From Rothia nasimurium (GTDB lineage: Bacteria > Actinomycetota > Actinomycetes > Actinomycetales > Micrococcaceae): 64,000 nucleotides of DNA. This document shows positions 36,362 through 45,555 of this stretch, in pieces; position 1 is the stretch's first letter, and each line of letters starts with the position of its first letter. The DNA lies in assembly GCF_928381705.1 (NCBI RefSeq), contig NZ_CAKMSR010000010.1, positions 62,001 through 126,000 on the forward strand. Direction: 5' to 3'. The notes below the pieces were generated by a model, which made no database searches, was not told where the DNA came from, and worked only from the letters and a program-made list of their open reading frames with translations. A program made the position numbers and the translations under genes.

Positions 36362-36686
36362 GGCATATCGGACTTTCGCTCATGTAGGGCACTGTTATCA
36401 GCGTCCTTGCGAGTGAAAGTAAATAGAGCGACACGGATAAGGAGGTGACCTGTATAAAAAGTTTTTATACAGGTCACCTCCTTAACCTCATGGGCGTAGT
36501 AGGACGACCCCAAAGAGTGGACGTAAAGCCGACTTAATATTCTGTAGAATGCTTAAGAATGGCTGAATTTTGTGTCGCCCTGCTGTGCTTCCCCCACAAA
36601 GCTCATCGACTAGCCACCGACCTACCACAGAGCTTTTTGCACGGCACCCCGGGCGCATCACTCGCATGTTGGAAGGAAAGAACAGA
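36362..36686 (+). other. Intergenic region between pckG and the ABC ATPase
   Basis: Besides the palindrome, TAGAAT near 36543-36548 is a likely -10, giving a ~130-nt leader. In that leader, AAAGCTC (36597-36603) can pair with GAGCTTT (36628-36634), which ends in T5, an attenuator-like hairpin. No ORF is seen. Confidence 0.4.
36438..36484. terminator. Perfect 23-bp palindrome after pckG
   Basis: TAAGGAGGTGACC...AAAAA (36438-36460) is followed by one G and then its exact reverse complement (36462-36484). Lying 76 bp after pckG, it is probably its terminator. Its arms contain a full consensus Shine-Dalgarno AAGGAGGTGA and its complement TCACCTCCTT, the conserved 16S rRNA 3'-end sequence. Confidence 0.6.
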
Positions 36687-38174
36687 GTGGGAAATCTGCT
36701 GAGTGTCAAGAACCTCACCAAGAACCACGAGCACCTTCGTGCCCTCAAGGGCGTGAATCTAGAGGTAGCTGCCGGTGAGATCGTAGGTCTTCTCGGCGAA
36801 AACGGTGCAGGAAAGTCAACCTTCCTGTCGATTCTGGGCGGCTGGGACCGCCCCGGTGGTGGCACCATCACCCTGGGCGGCGAAAAGTACGCCCCCCACA
36901 CCCCCGAAGAAGCTCTTGAAGCCGGTGTCGGTTCAATCCGCCAGAAGTTCAAGGTCGATCCCGAACTCACCGTTGCCCAGGCTATCTTCCGCTCTACCGA
37001 GCACGCCGGTGACGACGAAGAAGCCCTGGTCGCCCGCGCCCAGGAACTGATTTCAGAGATTGGCCTGGCGGTAGACCCCCGCGCCAAGATGGGCGATTTG
37101 GTACGCGCTGAGCAGGCCCTGGTTGAGGTCGTGCGCATGGAGGCCGAGAACACCCGCCTGGTGCTCATGGACGAAGTCGCCGCAACCTTCAACGACTACG
37201 AGATTTACCAGCTGCACGAGGTGACCCGTAAGCTGGCTGCCGAAGGCCGCGCGGTCATTTACATCACCCACCGCATCGACGAAATCCGCTCCCTGGCTAA
37301 CCGCGCCGTCATCCTGTCTGAGGGCACCATCAACACCGAAATTAACCCCGGTACGATGACGGCAGAAGAAATCGCCTTTAAGATGTTCAACCGCGAAATC
37401 GAGATGGGCGGACGCCCCGACGAGTTCGCTGGTGAGGACGCCAAACTGGTGATTGAGAACCTGACCAGCGCCAAGGGCTCTCTCAACAACGTCACCTTCT
37501 CGGTAGACCGCGGTGAAATCTTCGGCCTGACTGGCCTGCGCCGCTCAGGCATCAACGAGGTCGCCGCCGCCCTGGTCGGTGTGGACGAGACCGCCAAGTT
37601 CGGCACCCTCAAGATTAACGGCGAGGACGCCACCATCAGCTCCCCCGAGGACTCGGTTGCCCACGGCATCGGCTACCTGTCAGATAATGACGACGAGCTG
37701 GGCCTGGCCAACGAACGCTCCATCGCTAAGACCCTGATGGAAAACGCCGGCCTTAAGGAAAGCCCCGAAGGCTTCCTACACGAGGTTTCCGCCCTGCGCG
37801 AGGTAGCTGAGCAGATCCAGAAGCTGCGCATCAAGACCACCAACATTCAGGGCGAAGTTGGCAAGCTCTCGGGCGGTGACCAGCAGAAGGTCGCCCTGGC
37901 CCGCTGGATGACCACCGACTGCGAGATTCTGATTCTCAACCACCCCACCCGCGGCATCGACGTAAGCGCCAAGAGCGAGATTTACAAGATGCTGACCGAG
38001 CTGACCGAGAAGGGTACCTCTATCATCCTGATCGGTTCAGATATGTCGGAGCTCATTGGCCTCTGCAACCGCATCGCCGTGATGCGCTCCGGCGAACTGG
38101 TCTCAATCCAGCAGAACAAGGCAGCGACCGAAGACACCCTCATGGGCGAGGCCCTGGGCGAAGACCTCGTCTAG
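36687..38174 (+). CDS. Tandem-NBD ABC transporter ATPase (sugar/nucleoside-import type), orphan
   Basis: A 495-aa protein with two fused ATPase domains, in the RbsA/MglA-like layout. NBD1 has Walker A GENGAGKST, Walker B LVLMDEV and switch His ITHR, but a degenerate signature (GDLVRAEQA in place of LSxGEQQ). NBD2 has a degenerate Walker A (GLTGLRRSGINEV), an intact LSGGDQQKVALARW, and a Walker B in which DEP is replaced by NHP (ILILNHPTRGID). Only one composite ATP site would be intact. GTG 36687 was chosen because GGAAGGAAAG lies 6 nt upstream. No permease or binding-protein gene adjoins it, which is unusual for an importer. Confidence 0.88.
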   Translation: MGNLLSVKNLTKNHEHLRALKGVNLEVAAGEIVGLLGENGAGKSTFLSILGGWDRPGGGTITLGGEKYAPHTPEEALEAGVGSIRQKFKVDPELTVAQAIFRSTEHAGDDEEALVARAQELISEIGLAVDPRAKMGDLVRAEQALVEVVRMEAENTRLVLMDEVAATFNDYEIYQLHEVTRKLAAEGRAVIYITHRIDEIRSLANRAVILSEGTINTEINPGTMTAEEIAFKMFNREIEMGGRPDEFAGEDAKLVIENLTSAKGSLNNVTFSVDRGEIFGLTGLRRSGINEVAAALVGVDETAKFGTLKINGEDATISSPEDSVAHGIGYLSDNDDELGLANERSIAKTLMENAGLKESPEGFLHEVSALREVAEQIQKLRIKTTNIQGEVGKLSGGDQQKVALARWMTTDCEILILNHPTRGIDVSAKSEIYKMLTELTEKGTSIILIGSDMSELIGLCNRIAVMRSGELVSIQQNKAATEDTLMGEALGEDLV

Positions 38175-38201
38175 CCGCCCACCGGCGTCCTAACGCTACA
38201 A

Positions 38202-38234
38202 AGAACCCCGGCAGGTTACCTGCCGGGGTTCTTG
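38202..38234. terminator. Bidirectional terminator hairpin
   Basis: A 15-bp stem, AAGAACCCCGGCAGG with its complement, encloses a TTA loop between the convergent ABC ATPase and roadblock genes. The T run is short. Confidence 0.75.
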
Positions 38235-38270
38235 AGCTATAAGGCTTGAGAGACTGCCTCTACCTGTAAC

Positions 38271-38639
38271 TTACAGGGAGATGCGGCCTGAGATGGCGTT
38301 CAGCTTGTGACGAGCCAGAGCCAGGTTAGCGGTGTTGCGGTCCAGCACCAGGTAAACGAAGAGGCCTGAGGTCTCTGAAGCGTTCAGAACGTTGATCAGG
38401 TGGTACTGGGAAGACAGGGTGATCATGATGTCTTCGATGTTACCGTTGAGGCCCAGGTCGTTCATGGTCTTGAGCTTGGCGCGTACTACGTTGGAGTTGC
38501 CAGCTGCTGCAACGGTCAGGTCGAAGCCGGGTGAACCGCCGGAGGCCAGAGCCATGCCGGAGGAGATGTCAACGAGAGCTGCGCCGGTTGCGCCTTCGAT
38601 GGACAGGAGTTCCTGGATGGAGGTATCGAGCTGTGACAA
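38271..38639 (-). CDS. Roadblock/LC7 domain protein
   Basis: A 122-aa single roadblock/LC7 fold. It starts SQLDTSIQELLSIEGATGAA, followed by LVDISSGMALASGG, as in actinobacterial regulators linked to small GTPases and to gliding or polarity-type modules. TTG 38639 has AAGGAA 5 nt upstream. Its usual partners (MglA-like GTPase, DUF742) are not adjacent, so its role is unclear. Confidence 0.8.
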   Translation of the reverse strand: MSQLDTSIQELLSIEGATGAALVDISSGMALASGGSPGFDLTVAAAGNSNVVRAKLKTMNDLGLNGNIEDIMITLSSQYHLINVLNASETSGLFVYLVLDRNTANLALARHKLNAISGRISL

Positions 38640-38996
38640 GATAATTCCTTATGTCTAGTTCTGCACCGGCACGCTACGGGGGAGTGGCCGGTGAAGAGAC
38701 GGTGGGTGCGGTCAGCGTGACCCTTGTCTTCAGCTAGTGTGTGATGACTGGGTGTGTGCGCCCGCGAGTGTTTACAGTATCAATACTACTCTTACAGGTG
38801 CCCTAACTGCTACAAGTGAGCGGGCAGGTGTGCCGTGTGAAACTTCTTGCAGATAAGGGCACTGTGCTTGTCAGTGGTGCAAGGGCGGGGGAAAATTAAG
38901 ACCTTCAGGCAGGCAAAGGTTGAACCGTGAACCTTTTTGGCTGTACCGTGAGAGAGAAAGCTTCACCCTCGCTCATACGATTCAAGGAGTTGGCCC
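38640..38996. other. Intergenic region between the roadblock gene and nsrR
   Basis: A 357-bp gap shared by two divergent genes. It contains a nested inverted repeat (38846-38883: CTTGCA/TGCAAG outside, CACTG/CAGTG inside), an AT-rich patch (38765-38820), and the nsrR ribosome site AAGGAG (38984-38989). No ORF is supported. Confidence 0.45.
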
Positions 38997-39476
38997 GTGC
39001 GTCTTACCGCATTTTCTGACGTGTCACTGCGCGTCCTGATGCTGCTATCGGGTCTCGACGGTGAGCAGATATCTACCCAGAAGATCGCTGAGGGGGTGGG
39101 TACTCCTTACAACCATGTGGCGAAGTCAGTGGCCTTTTTGGCCAACATGGGCCTGGTGGAGTCCACCCGCGGACGCACCGGCGGGGTACGCCTGTCAGAG
39201 GCCGGCGCCCGTGCCACGGTAGGGCAGGTACTTCGTGCCTCCGAGGGCGATATTCCCATGGTGGAGTGCGAGGGCGGCGCGAACGAATGCCCCATGCGCC
39301 ATTCCTGCTCTCTGAAAAAAATTCTGGCGAACGCCCGCGAAGAATTCTTCAAAATGCTCGACCCGGTGGTTATTTCTGAGCTGTCTAACGAGAAGCAGAT
39401 GGGCCCGGTTTTCTTGGAACTGGGTCTTGGGCCCCTGGCTCAGACAAAAAAGCTGCCCCAGGCGTCCTTCCTCTGA
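38997..39476 (+). CDS. nsrR: Rrf2-family nitric oxide sensor NsrR
   Basis: A 159-aa Rrf2 regulator. The winged HTH covers ~1-60 (RLTAFSDVSLRVLMLLSGLD, then QKIAEGVGTPYNHVAKSV). Three Cys in VECEGGANECPMRHSCSL are the iron-sulfur cluster ligands of NsrR. It precedes hmp, the NO dioxygenase it normally represses, on the same strand with a terminator between them. GTG 38997 has AAGGAG 7 nt upstream. Confidence 0.92.
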   Translation: MRLTAFSDVSLRVLMLLSGLDGEQISTQKIAEGVGTPYNHVAKSVAFLANMGLVESTRGRTGGVRLSEAGARATVGQVLRASEGDIPMVECEGGANECPMRHSCSLKKILANAREEFFKMLDPVVISELSNEKQMGPVFLELGLGPLAQTKKLPQASFL

Positions 39477-39490
39477 CAAGCCCCCATACG

Positions 39491-39528
39491 CCGTTCCCGC
39501 GCAAAAAGTGCGGGGGCGGTTCTTTTTT
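39491..39528 (+). terminator. Terminator after nsrR
   Basis: A 12-bp stem with G-T wobbles (39491-39502 / 39508-39519) encloses an A5 loop and is followed by a TCTTTTTT run. Confidence 0.75.
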
Positions 39529-39542
39529 CTCCCAAAACTGGC

Positions 39543-39553
39543 ATTCTGTATGC
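39543..39553. promoter_or_regulatory. Possible NsrR site in the hmp promoter
   Basis: A GCAT/ATGC dyad (within GCATTCTGTATGC, near 39541-39553) lies 46 bp upstream of the hmp start, close to the expected promoter. Position is the only support. Confidence 0.3.
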
Positions 39554-39598
39554 TAAATTGAGGGTGGTTTAACAACACTCTGTCACCAAGGAGGAGCC

Positions 39599-40786
39599 GT
39601 GCTCTCAGCAAAGTCCCGCCCCGTCATCGAGGCAACCCTGCCCGTCATCGCCGAGCGAATCAACGACATCACCCCCGACTTCTACCAGCGCATGTTCGCC
39701 GCCCGCCCCGACCTGCTCGACGGCATGTTCTCCCGCTCATCCCAGCTCGAAGGCACCCAGCCTAAGGCCCTAGCCGGCTCCATCGCGGTCTTTGCCTCCT
39801 ACATTCTGGCCAACCCCGACAAGTACCCCGACGAGGTGCTCTCCCGCGTCGCCCACAAGCACGCCTCCCTGGGCCTGCGCGAAGAAGAATACCCCACCGT
39901 CTACAAGTACCTCTTCGAGGCTATCGCCGCTAACCTGGGCGACATCCTGACCCCCGAAATCGCAGAAGCCTGGACCGAGGTCTACTGGCTCATGGCCGAC
40001 GCCCTCATCAAGCTGGAAAAGGGCCTCTACGCCTCCCAGGCCAACGACGTCATGTTCGCCCCCTTCCGCCTGGTAGAGCGCAAGGAAACCGGCGAGAACG
40101 TGCTCGACCTTACCTTCGAGCCCGCCAACGCCGTCGCCATGACCGACGCCGTTGCCGGCCAGTACGTTTCTATCGTCACCAAGGCTAAGGACGGCCTGCG
40201 CCAGGCCCGCCAGTTCACCCTGCTGCCCGCCGAGAAGAACCAGCGCCGCGTCGCTATCAAGCTGGATACCGCCGGTGAAATGACCCCCATCCTGCACGAG
40301 CTGCAGGTCGGCGCTATCGTTGAGGTCTCCAACCCCTACGGCGACGTCACCCTGGGCGGTTTTGGCGATGACGACTCCCAGCCCCTCTACCTCTTCTCAG
40401 CCGGTATTGGCGTGACCCCCATGATTGCCTTCCTGTCTGAGCTGGCAGCAACCGGCTCCAAGCGCGAGGTTGTCGTGGTGCACGCCGACCGCTCCTTCAC
40501 CACCTGGCCCCTGCGCGATGAGATGACCGCCTACGTTGAGATGCTCGAAAACGGCCGCCTGGTCTCCTTCATCGAGGCCGACGGCGAGGGCAACTTCAAG
40601 GGCCGCGTCAATGTGGCTGAGCTGAACGTGCCCGCTAACGCTTCTGCCTACCTGTGCGGCCCTCTGGGCTTCATGCAGGGCGTCCGCTCCCAGCTGATCG
40701 AAGCTGGCCTGCCCGGCACCAACATCCAGTACGAGATCTTCGGCCCCGACCAGTGGATGCTGCACGATCAGGCCCGTGCCTCCTAA
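39599..40786 (+). CDS. hmp: Flavohemoprotein, nitric oxide dioxygenase
   Basis: A 395-aa protein converting NO to nitrate. The globin domain is ~1-140; the proximal His lies in VAHKHASLGLREEEYPTVYK. The FAD/NAD reductase domain follows (QYVSIVTK, RQFTLLP, LFSAGIGVTPMIAFL, YLCGPLGFMQGV) and ends YEIFGPDQWML. GTG 39599 has a strong AAGGAGGAG. The upstream gene nsrR encodes the matching NO sensor. Confidence 0.95.
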   Translation: MLSAKSRPVIEATLPVIAERINDITPDFYQRMFAARPDLLDGMFSRSSQLEGTQPKALAGSIAVFASYILANPDKYPDEVLSRVAHKHASLGLREEEYPTVYKYLFEAIAANLGDILTPEIAEAWTEVYWLMADALIKLEKGLYASQANDVMFAPFRLVERKETGENVLDLTFEPANAVAMTDAVAGQYVSIVTKAKDGLRQARQFTLLPAEKNQRRVAIKLDTAGEMTPILHELQVGAIVEVSNPYGDVTLGGFGDDDSQPLYLFSAGIGVTPMIAFLSELAATGSKREVVVVHADRSFTTWPLRDEMTAYVEMLENGRLVSFIEADGEGNFKGRVNVAELNVPANASAYLCGPLGFMQGVRSQLIEAGLPGTNIQYEIFGPDQWMLHDQARAS

Positions 40787-40808
40787 GCTGACCTAAGGGA
40801 AGATAGAA

Positions 40809-40871
40809 AAGGACGCCCGCCCCACCTTCCTTGCCGTATGGCAGGAAAGCGGGGCGGGCGTCCTTGTTTTT
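40809..40871 (+). terminator. Terminator of hmp
   Basis: A 15-bp outer stem (AAGGACGCCCGCCCC / GGGGCGGGCGTCCTT) encloses an inner TTCCTTGCC/GGCAGGAA stem, followed by TGTTTTT. Confidence 0.9.
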
Positions 40872-40875
40872 ACCT

Positions 40876-40931
40876 TTTGTACCGCGTCCTGCTCACTTTA
40901 AGCCTGAAAAGTGGGCAGGAGCTGGTACAAA
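40876..40931 (-). terminator. Hairpin downstream of manB
   Basis: TTTGTACC/GGTACAAA ends with internal CCTGC..CACTTT / AAAGTG..GCAGG pairing form a broken stem, just past the manB stop codon (40948). Confidence 0.65.
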
Positions 40932-40947
40932 GTGGAGGTGCTTGGGC

Positions 40948-42351
40948 TTAGCCCTCACGCACAATCTTCAAGATGGTATCGCGCACACGCTCCATGGTGG
41001 CCTGGTCGGGGGCCTCAAGGTTCAGACGCAGAAAGGGCTCGGTATTGGAGGGGCGCAGGTTAGCCCACCAGCCCTCGGTCTTGTGCTCGAAGGTGGTGCC
41101 GTCCATGTCGGATACCTCAACGGTATCGCCGAAGTACTCGGCAACGCGGGCGATAGCACCGGCCTTGTCTTCCAGCTCAGAGTTGATTTCGCCGGAGGGG
41201 ACGTAGGGGGAGTAGGCAGCGCCCAGCTCAGAAAGGGGCTGCTCGCCCTCACCCAGGGCAGCCAGTACGTGCATGGCAGCCAGCATGCCGGTATCGGCGT
41301 TGAAGAAGTCCTTGAAGTAGTAGTGAGCGGAGTGCTCGCCACCGAAAACGCCAGACTCTTCAGCCATAACAGCCTTGATGAAGGAGTGGCCCACGCGGGT
41401 CTTGATAGCGCGTCCGCCCAGCTTCTCAACCAGCTCAGGCACAGCCTTGGAGGTAATCAGGTTGTAGATGATCACGGGCTCGTCGTTGCCTTCGGCCTTG
41501 GCGCGGGCAATCTCGCGCTCAGCTACCAGGGCGGTAATAGCGGACGGAGTAACGGGCTCGCCCTTCTCATCGATGACGAAGCAGCGGTCGGCATCGCCGT
41601 CGAAAGCCAGGCCGATATCTGCACCGTGCTCAACAACAGCCTTCTGCAGGTCAACCAGGTTGGCAGGCTCCAGGGGGTTGGCGGGGTGGTTGGGGAAGGT
41701 GCCATCCAGCTCGAAGTAGAGGGGCACGATCTCCAGGGGCAGGCCGGGCAGGATTGCATCGCCCAGTACAGCGGGGGTGGTCATGCCGCCCATGCCGTTA
41801 CCGGCGTCCACAACAACCTTGAGGGGGCGGATGCCCGAGAGATCAACCAGGTTACGCAGGTATTCTGAGTAGGCCTTTAGAACGTCCTTCTCAGTTACAG
41901 AACCCGGGGTATCAACGGCGGGAATTTCACCCTCGTTCAGGTACTTCTGGGCCAGGTCACGAATATCAAAGAGCCCGGACTCAGATGACAGGGGAACAGC
42001 GCCCGCCTTAGACATCTTCATGCCGTTGTACTCGGCAGGGTTGTGGGAGGCGGTGAAGGTGACACCGGCAGCGTTCTCAACGCCACAGGCGAAGTAGAGC
42101 TCGTCGGTAGAAATCAGGCCGATGTTGATGACGTTAGCGCCGCGGGCGGTGGCACCCTCAGCGAAAGCGGCCATAAACTCGGGGCCGGAGGGGCGCATGT
42201 CGGCGCCCACCAGAACGTCCTGGCCAGCTAGGCCGAGAACGTCTACGAAAGCTGCGCCGGTTGCGCGAACGGTCTCGGCGGTGATGGTTTCGCCCACGAT
42301 GCCGCGAACATCGTAAGCCTTAAAAGATGCGGTTAAATCAATAGTATTCAC
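40948..42351 (-). CDS. manB: Phosphomannomutase (alpha-D-phosphohexomutase)
   Basis: A 467-aa enzyme interconverting mannose-6-P and mannose-1-P for GDP-mannose and cell-envelope mannans. Motifs: KAYDVRG (residue ~10), active-site phosphoserine loop TFTASHNPAEYNGMK, metal loop DGDADRC, sugar loop GGEHSAHYYF, and phosphate-binding loop LRPSNTEPFLRL. GTG 42351 is favoured; TAGACT ends 8 nt upstream. It is divergent from manA, and the shared 139-bp region is probably a common control point. Confidence 0.95.
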   Translation of the reverse strand: MNTIDLTASFKAYDVRGIVGETITAETVRATGAAFVDVLGLAGQDVLVGADMRPSGPEFMAAFAEGATARGANVINIGLISTDELYFACGVENAAGVTFTASHNPAEYNGMKMSKAGAVPLSSESGLFDIRDLAQKYLNEGEIPAVDTPGSVTEKDVLKAYSEYLRNLVDLSGIRPLKVVVDAGNGMGGMTTPAVLGDAILPGLPLEIVPLYFELDGTFPNHPANPLEPANLVDLQKAVVEHGADIGLAFDGDADRCFVIDEKGEPVTPSAITALVAEREIARAKAEGNDEPVIIYNLITSKAVPELVEKLGGRAIKTRVGHSFIKAVMAEESGVFGGEHSAHYYFKDFFNADTGMLAAMHVLAALGEGEQPLSELGAAYSPYVPSGEINSELEDKAGAIARVAEYFGDTVEVSDMDGTTFEHKTEGWWANLRPSNTEPFLRLNLEAPDQATMERVRDTILKIVREG

Positions 42352-42490
42352 GAAAGGTAAGTCTAATTGCCCTGTGACCTGTTTAGACAGTATCCAGACA
42401 GATTTCCTGTGTGATTTATGGCGATAAACACCAGGTTTCTGCGCCACAAACTGCGCACTGGGCAGGGGCGAACATGGTTTGATGGTGCCT

Positions 42491-43690
42491 ATGGGTGAAC
42501 TTTTTTCTTTAGATAATCCGATTCAGAACTACGCCTGGGGCTCCTACGAGACACTGGCCCGCATGCGCGGCGTCCCCGCCCCCACCGAGCAGCCGGAGGC
42601 TGAGCTGTGGGTGGGCGCGCACTCGTCCGCCCCCTCCGTAGCTCATGTGGACGGCGGTGCCTTCCCGCTCGATGCCCTGGTGGGCGAGCAGCCTGCTCGC
42701 TTCCTCAACCCGCAGCGCACCAGCGACACCTTCCCCTTCCTCTTCAAGATTCTTGCCATTGAATCCCCTCTGTCGATTCAGGTGCACCCCACCGACGAGC
42801 AGGCCCAGGCAGGGTTTGCGGACGAGAACGCCCGCGGCATCGCTCTTGACGACCCGGCCCGTAACTACAAGGACCGCTTCTCTAAGCCCGAAACCGTCAT
42901 CGCACTTTCGCCCATGCGCATCCTGACCGGTGTGCGCGAGTTCGCAGAGCTGCGTGCTATCGCCGAGCACTTCTCCCTGCCCTGGCTGACCGGGGCCCTC
43001 GGGGCGGCCAAGACCGCCAAGGAGCTGCTCACCGTCATTATCCGCATGCCGCAGGACGCCGCCTCGGCAGCTGTCGAGCAGACCGTCGCGTCCGCGCGTG
43101 CCTGGGTAGCCAAGAACGGTGAAGTTCCCGGTAACGAATCAACTGCCGCCGGTGTTGCCGAGCTGGTAACCCTGATTGACAGTAAGTACCCCGGCGACCG
43201 CGGCCTGCTGGTCGCCCTGGTCATGAACCTGGTCTACCTTGCCCCCGGCGACTCTGCCTACACCCCCGACGGCCAGGTGCACGCCTACGTCTCGGGTACC
43301 GCTATTGAGCTGATGAACCCCTCAGATAATGTCATGCGCGCCGGTCTTACCCCCAAGCACATCGATGAGGAAGAACTCATCAAGATTCTGGGCGAGGGCC
43401 AGGGCGCACCTACCATCCAGCGTCCTACCCCCACCAGCGAGAAGGCCGCCGAGTATTCCATGTGGGACGAACGCCTCTCTGTCACCCACCTGGTCGTTGA
43501 AGAGGGCGAAACCATCACCCTTCCCCTGGCCGGTGTAGCCACCGCCCTGTGCGCGGGCGGCACCGTTGTGGTCAGCGACGAGGTCAAGACCTTCACCCTG
43601 ACCGGCACCCAGTCGGTTATGTACGTGGGCGAACCCACCGAGGTGACCGTCACCGGCGCCGGCGAACTCTACATCGCAGCCCAGCGCTAA
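42491..43690 (+). CDS. manA: Mannose-6-phosphate isomerase, class I
   Basis: A 399-aa zinc enzyme linking fructose-6-P and mannose-6-P. NYAWGSYETLA at the N-terminus, LSIQVHPTDEQA with zinc ligands, YKDRFSKPETVIAL, and DGQVHAYVSGTAIELMNPSD are family signatures. ATG 42491 (MGELFSLDNP) is chosen; TTTGAT lies 7 nt upstream. Divergent from manB, with which it supplies mannose-1-P. Confidence 0.94.
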   Translation: MGELFSLDNPIQNYAWGSYETLARMRGVPAPTEQPEAELWVGAHSSAPSVAHVDGGAFPLDALVGEQPARFLNPQRTSDTFPFLFKILAIESPLSIQVHPTDEQAQAGFADENARGIALDDPARNYKDRFSKPETVIALSPMRILTGVREFAELRAIAEHFSLPWLTGALGAAKTAKELLTVIIRMPQDAASAAVEQTVASARAWVAKNGEVPGNESTAAGVAELVTLIDSKYPGDRGLLVALVMNLVYLAPGDSAYTPDGQVHAYVSGTAIELMNPSDNVMRAGLTPKHIDEEELIKILGEGQGAPTIQRPTPTSEKAAEYSMWDERLSVTHLVVEEGETITLPLAGVATALCAGGTVVVSDEVKTFTLTGTQSVMYVGEPTEVTVTGAGELYIAAQR

Positions 43691-43779
43691 GATGGGCGGA
43701 CGCCACCGCACGGCTTTCTTTGTTGCCTAGGCCACGTTCGCGGCGAGAACTGGGTAAAGTAGAAGGGACGAAAAACCTC

Positions 43780-43809
43780 GCCCCGCTCCACACCCTTGGG
43801 GAGCGGGGC
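43780..43809 (+). promoter_or_regulatory. 5'-leader hairpin of the ACT-domain gene
   Basis: GCCCCGCTCC (43780-43789) pairs with GGAGCGGGGC (43800-43809). TAAAGT at 43755-43760 is a plausible -10, so the hairpin lies in a ~67-nt leader and ends 24 nt before the start codon. Confidence 0.45.
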
Positions 43810-43833
43810 TACAAGTCCCCACAAGGAAACCTC

Positions 43834-44103
43834 GTGAAAATTATTCTGACCGTCACCGGCCTTGACCACGAAGGCATTATTGCCGGTGTGACCACCAAGC
43901 TCGCCGAGCGCAAGGTTAACATCGAAAACGTCTCCCAGACCCTCATGCAGGGCTACTTCACCATGATTTTGCAGGGCAGCTTCGACGATTCTGCCCAGTC
44001 GATTACCGACCTGCAAGAGGCTATGAAGTCGGTTGAAGAAGAACAGCGCGTGCAGATTCGTATTCAGTCTGACGCCATCTTCCAGGCCATGCACACCCTC
44101 TAG
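43834..44103 (+). CDS. ACT-domain protein (UPF0237)
   Basis: An 89-aa single ACT domain (IILTVTGLDHEGIIAGVTTK, then LAERKVNIENVSQTLMQGYF). Start GTG 43834 has AAGGAA. The family is nearly always encoded just before a UPF0210/PFL-like protein, as here (12-nt gap), and is presumed to be a ligand-sensing partner of it. No reaction is known. Confidence 0.92.
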   Translation: MKIILTVTGLDHEGIIAGVTTKLAERKVNIENVSQTLMQGYFTMILQGSFDDSAQSITDLQEAMKSVEEEQRVQIRIQSDAIFQAMHTL

Positions 44104-44115
44104 GAGTTACCGACT

Positions 44116-45480
44116 ATGTTTAGCGACCGTTCCGGTAACATCCTTGAGACCCTGCAGATGATCAATGAAGACAAGCTTGATATCCGCACGGTTACCATGG
44201 GCATTTCTCTGCTGGACTGTGCCGACTCTGACGGCGCTGTAGCCCGCCAGAAGATTTACGACAAGATTACCTCCCGTGCAGCCCGCCTGGTTGAGGTAGC
44301 TGAGGGTATTGAGGCTGAACTCGGCATTCCCATTATCAATAAGCGTATTTCGGTGACCCCGATTGCCCTGGTGGCGGGTGCCTCAAACGACGAGGACTAC
44401 GTGGAGTTCGCCAAGACCCTGGACGCCGCTGCCAAGGCCGTGGGCGTTAACTTCATCGGTGGCTTCACCGCCCTGGTTGATAAGGGTGCTACCCCGGCCG
44501 ATGAGAAGCTCATGCGCTCTATTCCGCGTGCCCTCAATGAAACCGACGTGGTTTGTGCTTCGGTGAATATCGGCTCCTCCCGCGCTGGCATCAATATGAC
44601 CGCCGTGCGCACCATGGGTGAGGTCATTCGCGAGACCGCTGAGGGCTCTGCCGAGGCCCACGGCTTTGGTTGCTCCAAGCTGGTGGTCTTTGCCAACGCT
44701 GTTTCTGACAACCCCTTCATGGCAGGTGCCTTCCATGGCGTGCAGGAGGCCGATACCGTTATCTCGGTGGGCGTCTCTGGCCCCGGTGTGGTCAAGCGGG
44801 CCCTGGAGAAGGTGCGCGGGGCGTCCTTCGACGACTGCGCCGAAGCTATTAAGAAGGCGGCCTTCAAGATTACCCGCATGGGCCAGCTGGTGGGTACCCT
44901 GGCAGCTGAGCGCCTGGGCGTGGAGTTCGGCATCGTCGATCTTTCCCTGGCCCCCACCGCCGAGGTGGGCGACTCGGTCGCCCATGTGCTGGAAGAGATG
45001 GGCCTGGAATCGGTGGGTACTCACGGCACTGTTGCTGCCCTGGCCCTGCTCAATGACGCGGTGAAGAAGGGTGGGCTCATGGCCTGCTCGCATGTGGGTG
45101 GCCTATCAGGCTCCTTCATTCCGATTTCTGAGGATATCGGCATGATTGAGGCCGCTGCTGCCGGCAAGATTACCCTGGATAAGCTCGAAGCCATGACCGC
45201 GATTTGTTCCGTGGGCCTGGACATGGTGGCGATTCCCGGCGATACCTCGGCCGCGACGATTTCGGCCATGATTGCCGACGAAGCGGCGATTGGCGTCATG
45301 AACCACAAGACTACCGCTGTGCGCGTCATTCCGGCGATCGGCCTGGAAATTGGCGAGATGGTGGAGTTTGGTGGGCTGCTGGGCCGGGCTCCCGTCATGC
45401 CTGCCCACCCCGAGTCGGCCGAGGTCTTTGTGGCCCGTGGCGGTCGTATCCCCTCCCCGGTGCACGGCTTCCGCAACTAA
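44116..45480 (+). CDS. UPF0210 (PFL-like) family protein
   Basis: A 454-aa conserved protein. It starts [20 protein letters not shown], includes [32 protein letters not shown], and ends [14 protein letters not shown] with the Gly-rich PSP(V/L)HxxRN ending of the family. Structures place the family near pyruvate formate-lyase-like barrels, but it lacks a confirmed activity. Paired with the ACT protein. Confidence 0.93.
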   Translation: MFSDRSGNILETLQMINEDKLDIRTVTMGISLLDCADSDGAVARQKIYDKITSRAARLVEVAEGIEAELGIPIINKRISVTPIALVAGASNDEDYVEFAKTLDAAAKAVGVNFIGGFTALVDKGATPADEKLMRSIPRALNETDVVCASVNIGSSRAGINMTAVRTMGEVIRETAEGSAEAHGFGCSKLVVFANAVSDNPFMAGAFHGVQEADTVISVGVSGPGVVKRALEKVRGASFDDCAEAIKKAAFKITRMGQLVGTLAAERLGVEFGIVDLSLAPTAEVGDSVAHVLEEMGLESVGTHGTVAALALLNDAVKKGGLMACSHVGGLSGSFIPISEDIGMIEAAAAGKITLDKLEAMTAICSVGLDMVAIPGDTSAATISAMIADEAAIGVMNHKTTAVRVIPAIGLEIGEMVEFGGLLGRAPVMPAHPESAEVFVARGGRIPSPVHGFRN

Positions 45481-45488
45481 CCTCCGCA

Positions 45489-45555
45489 GTAGGTACCATC
45501 TAAATCGGAAAAACCCACCTGGTTGGTGGGTTTTTCTGACTTAAGTGGTACCTAC
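45489..45555. terminator. Long hairpin, copy 1 of a repeated terminator
   Basis: Stem of about 31 bp with four imperfect positions (two G-T wobbles) around CCCACC/GGTGGG; ends GTAGGTACC/GGTACCTAC. It lies between convergent genes. A near copy with a perfect 29-bp stem lies at 50211-50277. Confidence 0.85.
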
